64,000 nucleotides of DNA from Sterolibacterium sp. (GTDB lineage Bacteria; Pseudomonadota; Gammaproteobacteria; Burkholderiales; Rhodocyclaceae), in the NCBI GenBank assembly GCA_028713555.1, contig JAQTOA010000015.1, positions 1 through 64,000 of the forward strand, given 5' to 3'. A program made the position numbers and the translations under genes. Numbering within the stretch: the first letter of the stretch is position 1; the number at the start of each line of letters is the position of its first letter. Positions 36,093 through 46,005 of this stretch are shown piece after piece. The notes beneath the pieces were generated by a model. That model saw only the letters and a list, made by a program, of their open reading frames with translations, made no database searches and was not told the DNA's origin.

Positions 36093-37358
36093 TTAGAGCT
36101 GAGTGTTGTTTTTCTGCCACGGAGCCACTTTGATCAGCAGCACCATGCCTGGGACGGCCAGCGCCGCACAGAGCAGGAAGAAGCCGAACCAACCGAATTG
36201 CTCCACCAGCCAGCCAGCGGCGGAGTTGATGAAGGCGCGCGGCACGGCGGCCAGGCTGGTGAACAGGGCGAACTGTGTTGCGGTGTACAGCGGATGCGTG
36301 GCGCGCGCGATATAAGCCACGAAGGCCACCGTGCCCAAGCCGACGCCGAGCGCCTCGAGACCGATGACGCTGGCCAGGGCGGTGAGCTGCGCCGCGGCAA
36401 TGCTGGCCTGCGGTCCCAGCCAGGCCAGCCAAGCAAAGCCGAAGATCGATAGCAACTGCACCGCGCCGAATACCCACAGCGCCCGGTTGATGCCGAGCCG
36501 CACCATCCACAGGCCGCCGGCCAGACCGCCGATCACCGCCGGCCACAGTCCGGCGTGCTTGGCGACCAGGCCGATGTGCGTCTTGGTGTAACCCATGCTC
36601 AGATAGAACGGCGTTGCCAGTGCCGTGCACAGGCTGTCGCCGAGCTTGTAGAGGAAAATGAAACCCAGGATCAGTAAAGCCTCGCGCACCCCGGCGCGAC
36701 CGATGAATTCGTGGAATGGCTCGACCACGGCTGCGCGCAGGGTCCTTGGCCTGCCTGCGGCGATTTCCGGCTCGCGCACCAGCCAAGCCATGGCCATGCC
36801 GGGCAGCATGAACAGCGCGGTGATCCAGAATACCTGCGTCCAGGGCAGATGATCGGCAAGGATCAGCGACAACGAACCCGGTACCAGGCCGGCGATGCGA
36901 TAGGCATTGACATGCACCGAGTTGCCCAGGCCGAGTTCGGCATCGCTGAGAATCTCGCGGCGAAAGGCATCGATGGCGATATCCTGGGTGGCCGACAGGA
37001 CGGTCAGCAACAGGGCCAGCAGGACGATCTGCGTCAGGTCGAGACGCGGCGTGAGCATGCCGATGCCGCCGATGGTGAACAGCAAGCCGACCTGGGTCAG
37101 CAGGATCCAGCCGCGGCGGCGGCTGAAGCCGGGCAGGGCGTAGCGATCGAGCAGCGGCGACCAGAGGAACTTCCAGGTGTAGGGCAACTGGATCAGCGTC
37201 ATGGCGCCGATCTCGCGCAGGCTGATGCCCTCGGAGAACAGCCAGGCCGGCACCAGGTTGAGCAGCAGGTAGAGCGGCAGGCCGGAGGAAAAACCGGTGA
37301 ATACGCAGATCAGCATGCGCCGCGTCAGCAGCGCGCGTAACCAGTCCGGGGAACCCAT
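36093..37358 (-). CDS. ampG: AmpG-type muropeptide permease
   Basis: A 421-residue MFS protein with about 12-14 membrane segments. AmpG-like N terminus (FTGFSSGLPLYLLLNLVPAWL, LIQLPYTWKFLWSPLLDRYALPGFSRRRGWILLTQ) and ATQDIAIDAFRREIL. AmpG imports anhydro-muropeptides for cell-wall recycling and can drive AmpC induction. The start at 37358 is two bases after the metW stop; the frame upstream is a shadow of metW. The metX-metW-ampG order is frequent in betaproteobacteria. Confidence 0.94.
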   Translation of the reverse strand: MGSPDWLRALLTRRMLICVFTGFSSGLPLYLLLNLVPAWLFSEGISLREIGAMTLIQLPYTWKFLWSPLLDRYALPGFSRRRGWILLTQVGLLFTIGGIGMLTPRLDLTQIVLLALLLTVLSATQDIAIDAFRREILSDAELGLGNSVHVNAYRIAGLVPGSLSLILADHLPWTQVFWITALFMLPGMAMAWLVREPEIAAGRPRTLRAAVVEPFHEFIGRAGVREALLILGFIFLYKLGDSLCTALATPFYLSMGYTKTHIGLVAKHAGLWPAVIGGLAGGLWMVRLGINRALWVFGAVQLLSIFGFAWLAWLGPQASIAAAQLTALASVIGLEALGVGLGTVAFVAYIARATHPLYTATQFALFTSLAAVPRAFINSAAGWLVEQFGWFGFFLLCAALAVPGMVLLIKVAPWQKNNTQL

Positions 37359-37360
37359 CT

Positions 37361-37957
37361 TTAGCTGCGGGTGATGCGATACACGGCGAGACTGCCAAGG
37401 AAGTTGTGTTCCTCGGTGACAAGCCGCCCCTGTTCGTCGAGCACTTGCCGCTCGCGCACGAGAATGTTCATCCTGGCGCACAGGTCTTCGAAATCCAGCA
37501 TGGTGAAGAAGCGCACATTGGGGGTGTCGTACCACTGATAGGGGAGATCCTCGGATACCGGCATGCGGCCATTGAGCACCGCTGCGCGGTTCTTCCAGTA
37601 GCCGAAGTTGGGAAACGAAACCACTGCCTCGCGTCCAACGCGCAGCATGGCGCCGAGTACTTCCTGGGTATGGCGCACGGTCTGCAGCGTGCGCGACAGG
37701 ACCACATGATCGAAAGCGCCATCGACAAAGCCGGCCAGCCCGGCATCGAGGTTGCTCTGGATGACGTTGATGCCGTTGGCGATGGCGGCCAAGACATTGG
37801 CATCGTCGATGTCGACGCCGTAGCCGCGCACGCCGCGGGTCTCGATCAGCAGCTTGAGCAGGGCGCCGTCGCCGCAACCGAGGTCGAGCACCCGCTCGCC
37901 GCGCTTTACCCAGCCGGCGATGACCCCGAAATCCGGTCGGTCGAGCATCTGGCTCAT
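37361..37957 (-). CDS. metW: MetW methyltransferase-like protein
   Basis: A 198-residue class I SAM-methyltransferase fold: [15 protein letters not shown] (motif I), [11 protein letters not shown], and [13 protein letters not shown]. MetW is encoded with MetX in many proteobacteria and is needed for full homoserine acyltransferase activity. It overlaps metX by 4 bases, so it is under the control of the metX leader switch. Confidence 0.94.
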   Translation of the reverse strand: MSQMLDRPDFGVIAGWVKRGERVLDLGCGDGALLKLLIETRGVRGYGVDIDDANVLAAIANGINVIQSNLDAGLAGFVDGAFDHVVLSRTLQTVRHTQEVLGAMLRVGREAVVSFPNFGYWKNRAAVLNGRMPVSEDLPYQWYDTPNVRFFTMLDFEDLCARMNILVRERQVLDEQGRLVTEEHNFLGSLAVYRITRS

Positions 37958-39090
37958 AGCTTCACCCTCCCCAGGTAGGCGCTGAGGACGGCATGGTATT
38001 GCGGTTCGGCCAGCAGGAAGGAATCGTGGCCGAAATTGCTGGAGATTTCCGCGTAGCTGACATCCTGGTCGTTCTTCAGCAGCGCATTGACGATCTCGCG
38101 CGAACGCGACGGCGCAAAGCGCCAGTCGGTGGTGAACGAAATCACCAGGAACTTGGCCAGCGCCGGCTTCAACGCCAGGGCCAGATCATCGTTGTGGCGA
38201 TGCGCCGGGTCGAAGTAGTCGAGCGACTTGGTCATCAACAGATAGGTGTTGGCGTCAAAGACGTCGGCGAACTTGTCACCTTGGGCGCGCAGGTAGGACT
38301 CGATCTCGAATTCGACGCCATAACCGAAACTGAAGCCGCCGTCGGTATTGCGCAACTCGCGACCGAATTTTTTCCCCATCTGGTTATCGGAAAGATAAGT
38401 GATGTGGCCGAGCATGCGCGCCAGGCGCAAGCCGCGCTTGGGCGTCGTCTGGTGTTGGTAGAAGTGGCCGCCGTGGAAATCCGGGTCGGTGAGAATGGCC
38501 TGACGCGCGACATCGTTAAAGGCGATGTTCTGTGCCGTCAGCTTGGGCGCTGCGGCGATGACCAGGGCGTGGCGGATGCGCCGCGGCAGGTCGATTGCCC
38601 ATTGCAGCGCCTGCATGCCGCCCAGGCTGCCGCCGATCACTGCCGCCCAGCTATCGATGCCAAGATAATCGGCCAGGCGCGCCTGCGCCTGCACCCAGTC
38701 TTCCACTGTGACCACGGGGAAATCGGCGCCCCACGGTTTGCCGCTGGCCGGATTGGGCGAGGAGGGCCCGGTCGAGCCATGGCAGCCGCCAAGATTGTTT
38801 ACCCCGACGATAAAAAAACGCTCGGTATCGAGTGGCCGGCCGGGGCCGACCAGATTGTCCCACCAACCCAGGCTCTTCGGGTTATCCGCATAAGTGCCGG
38901 CGATGTGATGGTGGCCGGAGAGTGCATGACAGACCAGGATGGCATTGGATTTGGCGGCATTGAGCGTACCGTAGGTCTCATACACCAGATCGTAGGCCGG
39001 CACCACGGCGCCGCTCTTCAATTCGAGCGGCGCGTCGAAATGGGCGCTCTGCGCTGCGACGATGCCTACACTGCCGGATTTGCTGCTCAC
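37954..39090 (-). CDS. metX: Homoserine O-acyltransferase MetX
   Basis: A 378-residue alpha/beta hydrolase-fold acyltransferase opening methionine synthesis. Features: [29 protein letters not shown], nucleophile Ser 155 in [13 protein letters not shown], Asp in [12 protein letters not shown] and His in NFGHDSFLL. MetX paired with MetW in proteobacteria often uses succinyl-CoA rather than acetyl-CoA, so the acyl donor is open. I chose the GTG at 39090; the GTG at 39120 lies in the loop of the leader terminator. The gene follows a SAM-II-like riboswitch. Confidence 0.95.
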   Translation of the reverse strand: MSSKSGSVGIVAAQSAHFDAPLELKSGAVVPAYDLVYETYGTLNAAKSNAILVCHALSGHHHIAGTYADNPKSLGWWDNLVGPGRPLDTERFFIVGVNNLGGCHGSTGPSSPNPASGKPWGADFPVVTVEDWVQAQARLADYLGIDSWAAVIGGSLGGMQALQWAIDLPRRIRHALVIAAAPKLTAQNIAFNDVARQAILTDPDFHGGHFYQHQTTPKRGLRLARMLGHITYLSDNQMGKKFGRELRNTDGGFSFGYGVEFEIESYLRAQGDKFADVFDANTYLLMTKSLDYFDPAHRHNDDLALALKPALAKFLVISFTTDWRFAPSRSREIVNALLKNDQDVSYAEISSNFGHDSFLLAEPQYHAVLSAYLGRVKL

Positions 39091-39100
39091 ATATTCATCC

Positions 39101-39134
39101 AAGAAAAACCCGATCAGCACACGCGGATCGGGTT
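39101..39134 (-). terminator. Attenuator terminator in the metX leader
   Basis: On the minus strand AACCCGATC (39134-39126) pairs perfectly with GATCGGGTT (39115-39107), with a 10-base loop and a TTTCTT tail. It ends 11 bases before the metX start. The 5' arm is also the 3' arm of an alternative hairpin GGGTAGG-GAAA-CCAACCC (39147-39130), so the two are mutually exclusive, as in riboswitch attenuation. Confidence 0.8.
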
Positions 39135-39142
39135 GGTTTCCC

Positions 39143-39202
39143 TACCCTCGCTTTAGCCGTATTTATTCGGCGCCCGCAAGCTGAGTCAAGTCGGCGCCAT
39201 GC
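39143..39202 (-). promoter_or_regulatory. SAM-II-type riboswitch aptamer
   Basis: On the minus strand: GGCGCC (39198-39193), GACTTGACTCAGCTTGCG, GGCGCC (39174-39169), GAATAAATACG, GCTAAAG, CGAGGG. This follows the SAM-II layout: a P1 stem, a loop starting GAYUUG with a CAGCUUGC segment, an A/U-rich linker, and the conserved GCUAAA with a downstream strand forming the pseudoknot (CUUGC or CUC with GCGAG). It lies directly in front of metX, the classic SAM-II target gene. SAM binding should free the terminator 5' arm and switch metX-metW off. Recognition is by eye; a covariance search is needed for certainty. Confidence 0.75.
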
Positions 39203-39207
39203 CCGTC

Positions 39208-39236
39208 AAACTACCGTGCGCCTTTGGAAAAGTCAA
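39208..39236 (-). promoter_or_regulatory. Probable metX promoter
   Basis: On the minus strand TTGACT (39236-39231), 17-base spacer, TAGTTT (39213-39208). Transcription would begin near 39201, at the very 5' edge of the riboswitch. The -10 matches the consensus only moderately. Confidence 0.5.
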
Positions 39237-39268
39237 TGCAAAATTCGTCCGCCCATGGCGTCTGCGCG

Positions 39269-39297
39269 TTGAGTAAAAGCAGTTATGGCTATAAGAT
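39269..39297 (+). promoter_or_regulatory. Probable promoter of the purine permease gene
   Basis: TTGAGT (39269-39274), 17-base spacer, TAAGAT (39292-39297). It would give a leader of about 70 bases containing CCCAAC (39329-39334) and GTTGGG (39352-39357) arms around a pyrimidine-rich loop. No purine-riboswitch core was recognised in this leader. Confidence 0.45.
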
Positions 39298-39375
39298 ACG
39301 CAACGAAACTTGTGCCTGACCCCTTTCCCAACTTCTTTTTCTTCTTTCTCTGTTGGGCATGCAGTTAGCGAGCAT

Positions 39376-40926
39376 ATGACGACTCAATTCTCGTTCCGCT
39401 ATCGTTGGTTCGCTCGCGGCGACGTCAATGGTTTCTTTGCCCTCGCCATCGACAACATCGCCCTGCTGGTGGGGATGTCGGGAATCCTGATCGGCGTTTT
39501 CCACCTGCCGCCCGCCATTGTCCTGGGACGCATGGTTCCAGGCACGGCGGCGGGCGTTTTGCTCGGCGATTTGCTGTATACTTGGCTTGCTTTCCGCTTG
39601 GCGAAGCGCGACCAGCGCCAGGATGTGTGCGCCATGCCGCTAGGCATCGATACTCCCTCGATGTTTGCCCTCAGCTTTGGCGTCGTCGGCCCCGCCTATG
39701 TTGCTGGCGGCAATGCCGACCAGGCTTGGGCCGTGGGCATGGCCGTACTGGTGATCATGGGTGCAGCCAAGCTGGCCGCCGCATTCTGCGGCGAGGCGAT
39801 ACGCCGTGCGCTGCCGCCGGCCGCCCTGCTCGGCGCCTTGGGCGCCGTGGCCATCGCCTTGATCATGTTCTTTCCCTTCACCAAACTGATCGAGGAACCC
39901 GTGGGCGGTTTCGTCGCGCTTGGCGTGGTACTGATCACGCTGATCGGTGGCCGGCGGCTGCCCTTCCGTTTTCCTGCCGTCATCGGCGCCGTGCTCCTCG
40001 GCTATGCCGCTTATCGCATCGCCATGGTATTCGGCTATCAGCCGCCACCCCTGCCCGCTGCCGGCATGGGCATGGATGCAGTCCTGCCATGGCCGACCCT
40101 GGCTTTCCGCGATGGACTGGCGCTGGCCTGGCAGTACATTCCCTTGGCGATTCCAGTGGCTTTGGCGACGGTGATTGGCGGCATCGACAATACCGAATCC
40201 GCCGCCGTCGCTGGTGACCACTATGCGACCCGCTCCATCCTGCTCGTCGAGGCGGTCGCGACGCTGTTCGCGGGATTTTGTGGCGGCGTCATCCAGAACA
40301 CTCCTTACATCGGACATCCCGCCTACAAGGACATGGGTTGCCGCGCCGGCTATACCCTGGCGACCGGACTCTTCATCGGCCTTGGCGCCGCTGCCGGCTG
40401 GTTGGGCGCCTTAATCGGCTACCTGCCCGAGTCGGTCGTCGTGCCGGTACTGGTCTTCGTCGGCCTGGAGATGGCCGGGCAATCTTTGCGAGCGACTGCT
40501 GCAAAGCACAGCCGCGCCTGGGGCCTAGCGCTGGTTCCGACCCTGGCCAACCTGGTGACGATACAACTAGGCAGCGTCATGGGTGGCGCCGGCATTGTCG
40601 CCGCGCAACTGCCTGAGGAAACCCGGCGCAGCCTGCTGGCGCTGATCATGCTCGGCAACGGCTTCATCGTTACCTCCATGCTCTGGATGAGTTGGCTGAT
40701 CTGGGTGATTGACGGTTGTCTTGGCCGCGCTGCGCTGGCCGCCTTGGTTGCCGCGGCTCTGGCTCTTTGCGGCGTTATCCATTCCCCATTTACCGACGGC
40801 CGCCTGTTTTTTCCCTGGGCCGCGGAAACCCCGGTACTCTGGCTGGCCAGTGGCTACCTGTTGCTGGCTGGCTTGTGCGCCTTTTTCTGGCTTGCCGACC
40901 GGAAAGGAGAAGTGTATGCGCATTGA
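39376..40926 (+). CDS. NCS2 family purine permease (AzgA-like)
   Basis: A 516-residue membrane protein with about 12-14 hydrophobic segments. [19 protein letters not shown] at the N terminus, [19 protein letters not shown], then [56 protein letters not shown]. These are features of the NCS2 xanthine/uracil/hypoxanthine group. Start 39376 was chosen over 39310 because the extra residues are not membrane-like. It overlaps guaC by 11 bases, which suggests guanine or hypoxanthine uptake feeding purine salvage. Confidence 0.88.
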   Translation: MTTQFSFRYRWFARGDVNGFFALAIDNIALLVGMSGILIGVFHLPPAIVLGRMVPGTAAGVLLGDLLYTWLAFRLAKRDQRQDVCAMPLGIDTPSMFALSFGVVGPAYVAGGNADQAWAVGMAVLVIMGAAKLAAAFCGEAIRRALPPAALLGALGAVAIALIMFFPFTKLIEEPVGGFVALGVVLITLIGGRRLPFRFPAVIGAVLLGYAAYRIAMVFGYQPPPLPAAGMGMDAVLPWPTLAFRDGLALAWQYIPLAIPVALATVIGGIDNTESAAVAGDHYATRSILLVEAVATLFAGFCGGVIQNTPYIGHPAYKDMGCRAGYTLATGLFIGLGAAAGWLGALIGYLPESVVVPVLVFVGLEMAGQSLRATAAKHSRAWGLALVPTLANLVTIQLGSVMGGAGIVAAQLPEETRRSLLALIMLGNGFIVTSMLWMSWLIWVIDGCLGRAALAALVAAALALCGVIHSPFTDGRLFFPWAAETPVLWLASGYLLLAGLCAFFWLADRKGEVYAH

Positions 40927-41956
40927 ACAGGATGTAAAACTCGATTTCAAGGATGTCCTGATCCGTCCGAAGCGCTCGACGCTCACCTCGCGCGCCGAGG
41001 TCGATATTTCCCGCGATTTTGTTTTTCTTCACTCGCGGCGCAAGTATCGCGGCATTCCAATTATCGCCGCCAACATGGATACCACCGGGACTTTCGAAAT
41101 GGCGCGGGCCTTGGCTGCCCATCAGCTTTCCGTGGCCCTCCACAAACATCATGGCGAAGCGGAACTGCTCGCCTTCTTTGCCGAGCAGCCGCCGACTCCC
41201 ACTGCGTTTTATTCGATGGGAATAAACCAGCTGGATTTCGACAAGTTCGCTCGTGTCAAGGCGTTGGCCGGCGGATCGATCGAATACGTCTGTGTCGACG
41301 TGGCCAACGGCTATACCAAGGCCTTCATCCATTTCATCCACAAGTTGCGCGCGGCATACCCCGACATCACGATCATGGCCGGCAATGTGGTTACCGGCGA
41401 AATGACCGAAGAACTGATTCTCGACGGGGTGGACATCGTCAAGGTCGGCATCGGTCCTGGTTCGGTGTGCACCACGCGCAGCATGTCCGGCGTTGGCTAT
41501 CCGCAACTCTCGGCAATCATCGAGTGCGCTGATGCGGCGCACGGCCTGCGTGGTTTGATTTGCGCCGATGGCGGCTGCACCTCGCCGGGAGATTTGGCCA
41601 AAGCTTTTGGCGCCGGCGCCGATTTCGTGATGCTCGGTGGCATGTTGGCCGGACACGATGAATGCGATTCGGAGATTATTGAGCAAAACGGCGTGCGCAG
41701 GATGCGTTTTTACGGAATGAGTTCGCGCGAGGCGATGGAAAAATACGCCGGTGGGGTCGCCGAATATCGGGCCGCTGAGGGCAAGGATGTGCTGCTTGAC
41801 TATCGCGGCCCCGTTGAAAATACCCTGCAGAAGATTCTGGGCGGCGTGCGTTCGGCTTGCACCTATGTTGGCGCGCGCGGGCTCAAGGAGTTGTCGAAGC
41901 GGACCACCTTCATCCGTGTCACCCAGCAGTTGAATGAGGTTTTTGGGCAGTCCTAG
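40916..41956 (+). CDS. guaC: GMP reductase
   Basis: A 346-residue IMPDH/GMPR-family enzyme converting GMP to IMP with NADPH. Motifs: [49 protein letters not shown], and the catalytic loop [21 protein letters not shown] with its Cys. [16 protein letters not shown] and the FYGMSS segment follow. CBS domains are absent, as expected for GMP reductase rather than IMP dehydrogenase. A GGAAAGGAG ribosome site precedes the ATG inside the end of the permease gene. Confidence 0.95.
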   Translation: MRIEQDVKLDFKDVLIRPKRSTLTSRAEVDISRDFVFLHSRRKYRGIPIIAANMDTTGTFEMARALAAHQLSVALHKHHGEAELLAFFAEQPPTPTAFYSMGINQLDFDKFARVKALAGGSIEYVCVDVANGYTKAFIHFIHKLRAAYPDITIMAGNVVTGEMTEELILDGVDIVKVGIGPGSVCTTRSMSGVGYPQLSAIIECADAAHGLRGLICADGGCTSPGDLAKAFGAGADFVMLGGMLAGHDECDSEIIEQNGVRRMRFYGMSSREAMEKYAGGVAEYRAAEGKDVLLDYRGPVENTLQKILGGVRSACTYVGARGLKELSKRTTFIRVTQQLNEVFGQS

Positions 41957-41980
41957 CGCGGAGCTGGAGCAGAACGAGAA

Positions 41981-43504
41981 GTGACCGTGTCCTATATTCT
42001 TGCCCTCGATCAGGGTACCACCAGTTCCCGAGCCATTGTCTTCGATCGGGGCAGCGCGATTCGCGGCATGGCGCAGCGCGAATATCGGCAGATTTTTCCG
42101 CATTCGGGTTGGGTTGAGCACGACCCCGACGACATCTGGCAGAGCCAACTCGAAACGGCGCGAGAAGCGCTCGCGCGAGCCGGCATCGGGGCAAAAGATC
42201 TTGCCGCCCTGGGGATCTCCAATCAGCGCGAGACGACGCTGGTGTGGGAGCGCGCCAGCGGCAAGCCGATATATAACGCCATCGTCTGGCAGGATCGGCG
42301 CGGTGCGGCGTTGTGCGATCAGATCAAGGCAGCCGGTCATGCCGAGCTGTTCCAGAGTCGCACCGGCCTGACTTTGGACCCCTATTTTTCCGCCAGCAAA
42401 CTGGTCTGGATCCTCGACCATGTTCCTGGCGCCAGGGAGCGGGCCGAGGCCGGCGAACTGGCCTTCGGCACTGTCGATAGCTGGCTGGTGTGGCGACTGA
42501 CCGGCGGCCGCGCGCATGTTACCGATGTGACCAATGCTTCGCGCACCCTGCTGTTCGACATCCATCGCAACCAGTGGGATGAGGAATTGTTGGCGCTGCT
42601 GCGTATCCCCGCGGCCATGCTGCCACAAGTGCATCCTTCGGCCTGGGATTTCGGCGCGACGGATGCGGCGCATCTGGGCGCTCCGGTCATTATTGGCGGC
42701 ATCGCCGGCGACCAGCAGGCGGCGTTGTTCGGCCAGGCATGTCACCATCCCGGCATGGCCAAGAACACCTATGGTACCGGCTGTTTCATGCTGCTCGCCA
42801 CCGGCAGCGAAGCCAGGAAGTCTGCCCATGGCCTGATCACCACGGCGGCGGCACAATTGGACAATACGCCGCGCTACGCCCTCGAAGGTAGTGTGTTTGT
42901 CGGCGGCGCCGTGGTGCAGTGGCTGCGCGATGGCCTCGGCCTGATCCGAAATTCTGCGGAAGTGACGGCGCTGGCCGAATCCGTTCCGGATGCCGGCGGC
43001 GTAGTCTTTGTGCCGGCCTTCACCGGTCTCGGTGCGCCATATTGGGATCCGTATGCTCGCGCCGGACTGCTCGGCCTGAAGCGGGATACTCGCGGCGCCC
43101 ATATCGCCCGGGCGGCGATCGAATCCATCGCTTTTCAGTCCGCCGAACTGCTTGCCGCGATGCAGGCCGACGCTGCCGCGCCGCTGACGGAATTACGCGT
43201 CGATGGCGGCGCCGCGGCCAACGACATGCTGTTGCAATTTCAGGCGGACCTGCTCGGCATCCGCGTTGTCCGGCCGAAAATATTTGAGACCAGCGCCTTA
43301 GGCGCTGCCCATCTGGCCGGTTTGAGCGTCGGCATCTGGCCTAACGCCGAGGCACTGGAACACGACTGGCGTCTCGACCGGGTGTTCGAGCCGCGTATGG
43401 CGCGCGACCAGGCAGCCGAGCGCATGGCCCGCTGGCGCGATGCCGTGGGTCGCATCGGCGGCTGGGGAAAAGCATTGCTAGAGCCTACGGAAATGGGTTC
43501 TTAG
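41981..43504 (+). CDS. glpK: Glycerol kinase
   Basis: A 507-residue FGGY-family kinase: [18 protein letters not shown] phosphate-binding N terminus, [68 protein letters not shown], and the FGGY C-terminal signature [24 protein letters not shown]. The start is GTG. No glpF, glpD or glpR is adjacent. It ends in a 4-base overlap with the convergent ptsI. Confidence 0.96.
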   Translation: MTVSYILALDQGTTSSRAIVFDRGSAIRGMAQREYRQIFPHSGWVEHDPDDIWQSQLETAREALARAGIGAKDLAALGISNQRETTLVWERASGKPIYNAIVWQDRRGAALCDQIKAAGHAELFQSRTGLTLDPYFSASKLVWILDHVPGARERAEAGELAFGTVDSWLVWRLTGGRAHVTDVTNASRTLLFDIHRNQWDEELLALLRIPAAMLPQVHPSAWDFGATDAAHLGAPVIIGGIAGDQQAALFGQACHHPGMAKNTYGTGCFMLLATGSEARKSAHGLITTAAAQLDNTPRYALEGSVFVGGAVVQWLRDGLGLIRNSAEVTALAESVPDAGGVVFVPAFTGLGAPYWDPYARAGLLGLKRDTRGAHIARAAIESIAFQSAELLAAMQADAAAPLTELRVDGGAAANDMLLQFQADLLGIRVVRPKIFETSALGAAHLAGLSVGIWPNAEALEHDWRLDRVFEPRMARDQAAERMARWRDAVGRIGGWGKALLEPTEMGS

Positions 43505-45243
43505 TCGTCTAACAAGGCGAGTTGTTCCCGCACCCGGGCCGCATCGTCATAGCGCAGCAGGCGTGTTACTTTGGGTCGCAGGCGCGAGACGTTGCTGCGC
43601 AGAATTTGCTGCTTGACCTCGAGCAGTTGTGACGGATGCATCGAGAACTGGCGCAGTCCCATTCCCAGCAGCAAGCGCGTCATCGAGGCATCGCCGGCCA
43701 TCTCGCCGCAGACGGCTACCGGCAACCCCGCCCGAGCGCCGCGCTCGATGGTTTGGGCCACCAGTCGCAGCACCGCCGGATGCAACGGATCGTAAAGATA
43801 CGCCACAGATTCGTCGGTGCGGTCGATGGCCAAGGTGTACTGGATCAAGTCGTTGGTGCCGATTGAGAGAAAGTCGAGATGTTTCAGAAACGGTCCCAGT
43901 GCCAGAGCCGCGGCGGGGATCTCGATCATGCCGCCAATCTCGATGTTCTCATCGAATTTTGTCCGGCTTTCGCGCAACTGCTCCTTGGCCTGTTCGATCA
44001 TGATCAGTGACTGCTTGATTTCGTGGGCATGCGCCAGCATTGGGATCAACAGGCGGACTTTCCCGTAGTGCGAGGCCCGCAGAATGGCACGCAACTGGGC
44101 CAGGAAGATCTGTGGCTCGGCCAGGCAATAGCGGATCGCACGCAAACCCAATGCCGGGTTTGGCTCCCGCCGGTCCAGGCCGCGCATGACGCGCGTCCGC
44201 TTATCCGCGCCGCTGTCCAGGGTACGGATAGTTACTACCTTGCCCGGCAAGGCCTTGGCCACCGAGCGGTAGGTCTCGAACTGCTCGTCCTCGTCGGGCA
44301 GTTCGTTACGATTCATGAAAAGAAACTCGGTGCGGAACAGGCCTATGCCATCGGCATCAACCTCCCTGACCTTGTCGATATCCTGGGGGAGTTCAATGTT
44401 GGCGACCAGCGAAATCTCCTCAAAATCGAGGGTTGCCGCTCGCGAAGTCTTGAGACGCTTGAGTTTGCTGCGCTCGAGTTCCATCTCGCTCTTGCGCAGC
44501 CGGTATTCTTCCAGCACCCGCGCGTCGGGGTCGACGATCAGCACGCCGCGCGTTCCGTCGATAATCAACAGGTCGTTGTCGCGCAGCAGCGGCCGCGCAT
44601 GATGCAGGCCGACCACCGCTGGAATGGCGAGGCTGCGCGCGACGATGGCGGTGTGAGAGGTACCGCCGCCGAGATCGGTGGCAAAGCCGCCAATCTTCAA
44701 GCGCTTGAACTGGATGGTGTCGGCGGGCGACAGATCATGGGCGACGATGATCAGATCGCCGTCGCCAGCGCCCTTGCGCCGCGTGATCTTGCGCGACTTG
44801 CCTAGCAGTACCTTGAGGATGCGCTCGACCACCTGAACGATGTCCTGTTTGCGCTCGCGCAGATAGGCATCCTCCATCTCGTCAAACTGCACCACCAGTT
44901 GCTCCATCTGCTGCACCAGCGCCCATTCGGCGTTGCAGCGACGCGTCTGGATCATTTCGCGCGGCACTTCCGCCAACAGCGGATCGACGAGGAACATCGA
45001 TTGCAGATCGACAAAGGCGGAAAGCTCTGCGGCCGCGCCGGGAGAGGCTCCGGCTTCGCTTTTCAGCAAGGAGAGTTCAGTTCGAACGGTTGCCAGGGCA
45101 GCATCGAAACGTGCCAGTTCGGTTTCAATATCCCGTTCGCGCAACTGGTACTGCGCCACTTCCAGCTTGGCATGCGAGACCAGGTGGGCATGGCCGATGG
45201 CGATACCCGGTGCGACGGCGTACCCGTGCAGGGCAAAGCTCAC
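43501..45243 (-). CDS. ptsI: PTS enzyme I
   Basis: A 580-residue PEP:HPr phosphotransferase. Phospho-His 197 in [15 protein letters not shown] helices before it, and a PEP-binding TIM barrel with [60 protein letters not shown] and [12 protein letters not shown] with the catalytic Cys. The GTG start at 45243 overlaps the ptsH stop (GTGA); the longer open frame is a shadow of ptsH. It forms an operon with EIIA-Man and HPr. Confidence 0.96.
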   Translation of the reverse strand: MSFALHGYAVAPGIAIGHAHLVSHAKLEVAQYQLRERDIETELARFDAALATVRTELSLLKSEAGASPGAAAELSAFVDLQSMFLVDPLLAEVPREMIQTRRCNAEWALVQQMEQLVVQFDEMEDAYLRERKQDIVQVVERILKVLLGKSRKITRRKGAGDGDLIIVAHDLSPADTIQFKRLKIGGFATDLGGGTSHTAIVARSLAIPAVVGLHHARPLLRDNDLLIIDGTRGVLIVDPDARVLEEYRLRKSEMELERSKLKRLKTSRAATLDFEEISLVANIELPQDIDKVREVDADGIGLFRTEFLFMNRNELPDEDEQFETYRSVAKALPGKVVTIRTLDSGADKRTRVMRGLDRREPNPALGLRAIRYCLAEPQIFLAQLRAILRASHYGKVRLLIPMLAHAHEIKQSLIMIEQAKEQLRESRTKFDENIEIGGMIEIPAAALALGPFLKHLDFLSIGTNDLIQYTLAIDRTDESVAYLYDPLHPAVLRLVAQTIERGARAGLPVAVCGEMAGDASMTRLLLGMGLRQFSMHPSQLLEVKQQILRSNVSRLRPKVTRLLRYDDAARVREQLALLDD

Positions 45244-45509
45244 TCGCCTTCTCCAAACCCGCCGGCAATCAGCGCCAGCAGCGCCTGCGACGCTTCCTCG
45301 GCGCGTTCCCCTTCGGTTTCCAGGATGACTTTCGCCCCTTGGCCGGCGGCCAGCATCATGACCCCCATGATGCTTTTGGCATTGATGCGGCGCTGGTTGC
45401 GCTCCATCCACACTTCGCACGGAAAACTGCCGGCAAGCTGAGTGAGTTTGGCCGAGGCGCGCGCATGCAAGCCCAGTTTGTTGACGATTTCGGTTTCGAT
45501 CTTAGGCAT
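45240..45509 (-). CDS. ptsH: Phosphocarrier protein HPr
   Basis: An 89-residue HPr. The PEP-dependent site His 15 lies in NKLGLHARASAK and the regulatory Ser 46 in AKSIMGVMML is also present, so control by an HPr kinase is possible. It starts 5 bases after the EIIA stop and is coupled to ptsI. Confidence 0.96.
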   Translation of the reverse strand: MPKIETEIVNKLGLHARASAKLTQLAGSFPCEVWMERNQRRINAKSIMGVMMLAAGQGAKVILETEGERAEEASQALLALIAGGFGEGE

Positions 45510-45514
45510 GTCGG

Positions 45515-45904
45515 TCAGTGCTTGATCATGTTCAGGACGCCGTCGCGGCCGCCGCTGACGGTTTTGGCGAGCAAGGTTTTCATGTCCTTCTCGCGATAGT
45601 TCAGGGCGCGCAGCAGCATCGGCAGATTGACCCCGGCGACGCCTTCAATCTGGGGAGGCTGCAACAGCTTCAAGGCGATGTTGGACGGCGTCGCGCCAAA
45701 TATGTCGGTCAGGATCAGCACGCCGGCGCCGCTATCGACCAGCTTGAGCATCTCGTGCGCCAACGGCAGTGCATCGAGGGGATCGTCCTGAGCCGTGACG
45801 CCAAGCTGGACGATCTGCTGTGGACGATGGTTGAGGACGTGGCAGGCGCACTGGATCAACGACTCGCCGAGACTGCTATGGGTGATAAGGAATAATCCGA
45901 TCAT
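45515..45904 (-). CDS. PTS EIIA component, mannose family
   Basis: A 129-residue EIIA-Man domain with active-site His 9 (MIGLFLITHSSLGESL), ILTDIFGATPSNIALKLL and GVNLPMLLRAL. No EIIB, EIIC or EIID genes are present. In betaproteobacteria this EIIA with HPr and EI is considered a regulatory rather than transport PTS. Confidence 0.93.
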   Translation of the reverse strand: MIGLFLITHSSLGESLIQCACHVLNHRPQQIVQLGVTAQDDPLDALPLAHEMLKLVDSGAGVLILTDIFGATPSNIALKLLQPPQIEGVAGVNLPMLLRALNYREKDMKTLLAKTVSGGRDGVLNMIKH

Positions 45905-46005
45905 GTCATTGCCGGCAACAGCTAAGGATATTGTATTGTAACCTTGTCAGCGTTACGCCGCAGCCAGGACCGGGATGGCAGGGCTTTGATGCGGAGAATG
46001 GTAGT

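Noticed and set aside
39091-39120. metX start at GTG 39120
   Set aside because: This start lies in the loop of the leader terminator, and the ten extra residues are unlike MetX N termini.
39298-39375. Purine or xanthine riboswitch ahead of the NCS2 permease
   Set aside because: The leader has a CCCAAC/GTTGGG pairing, but I could not match a purine aptamer core; a covariance search of this segment would settle it.
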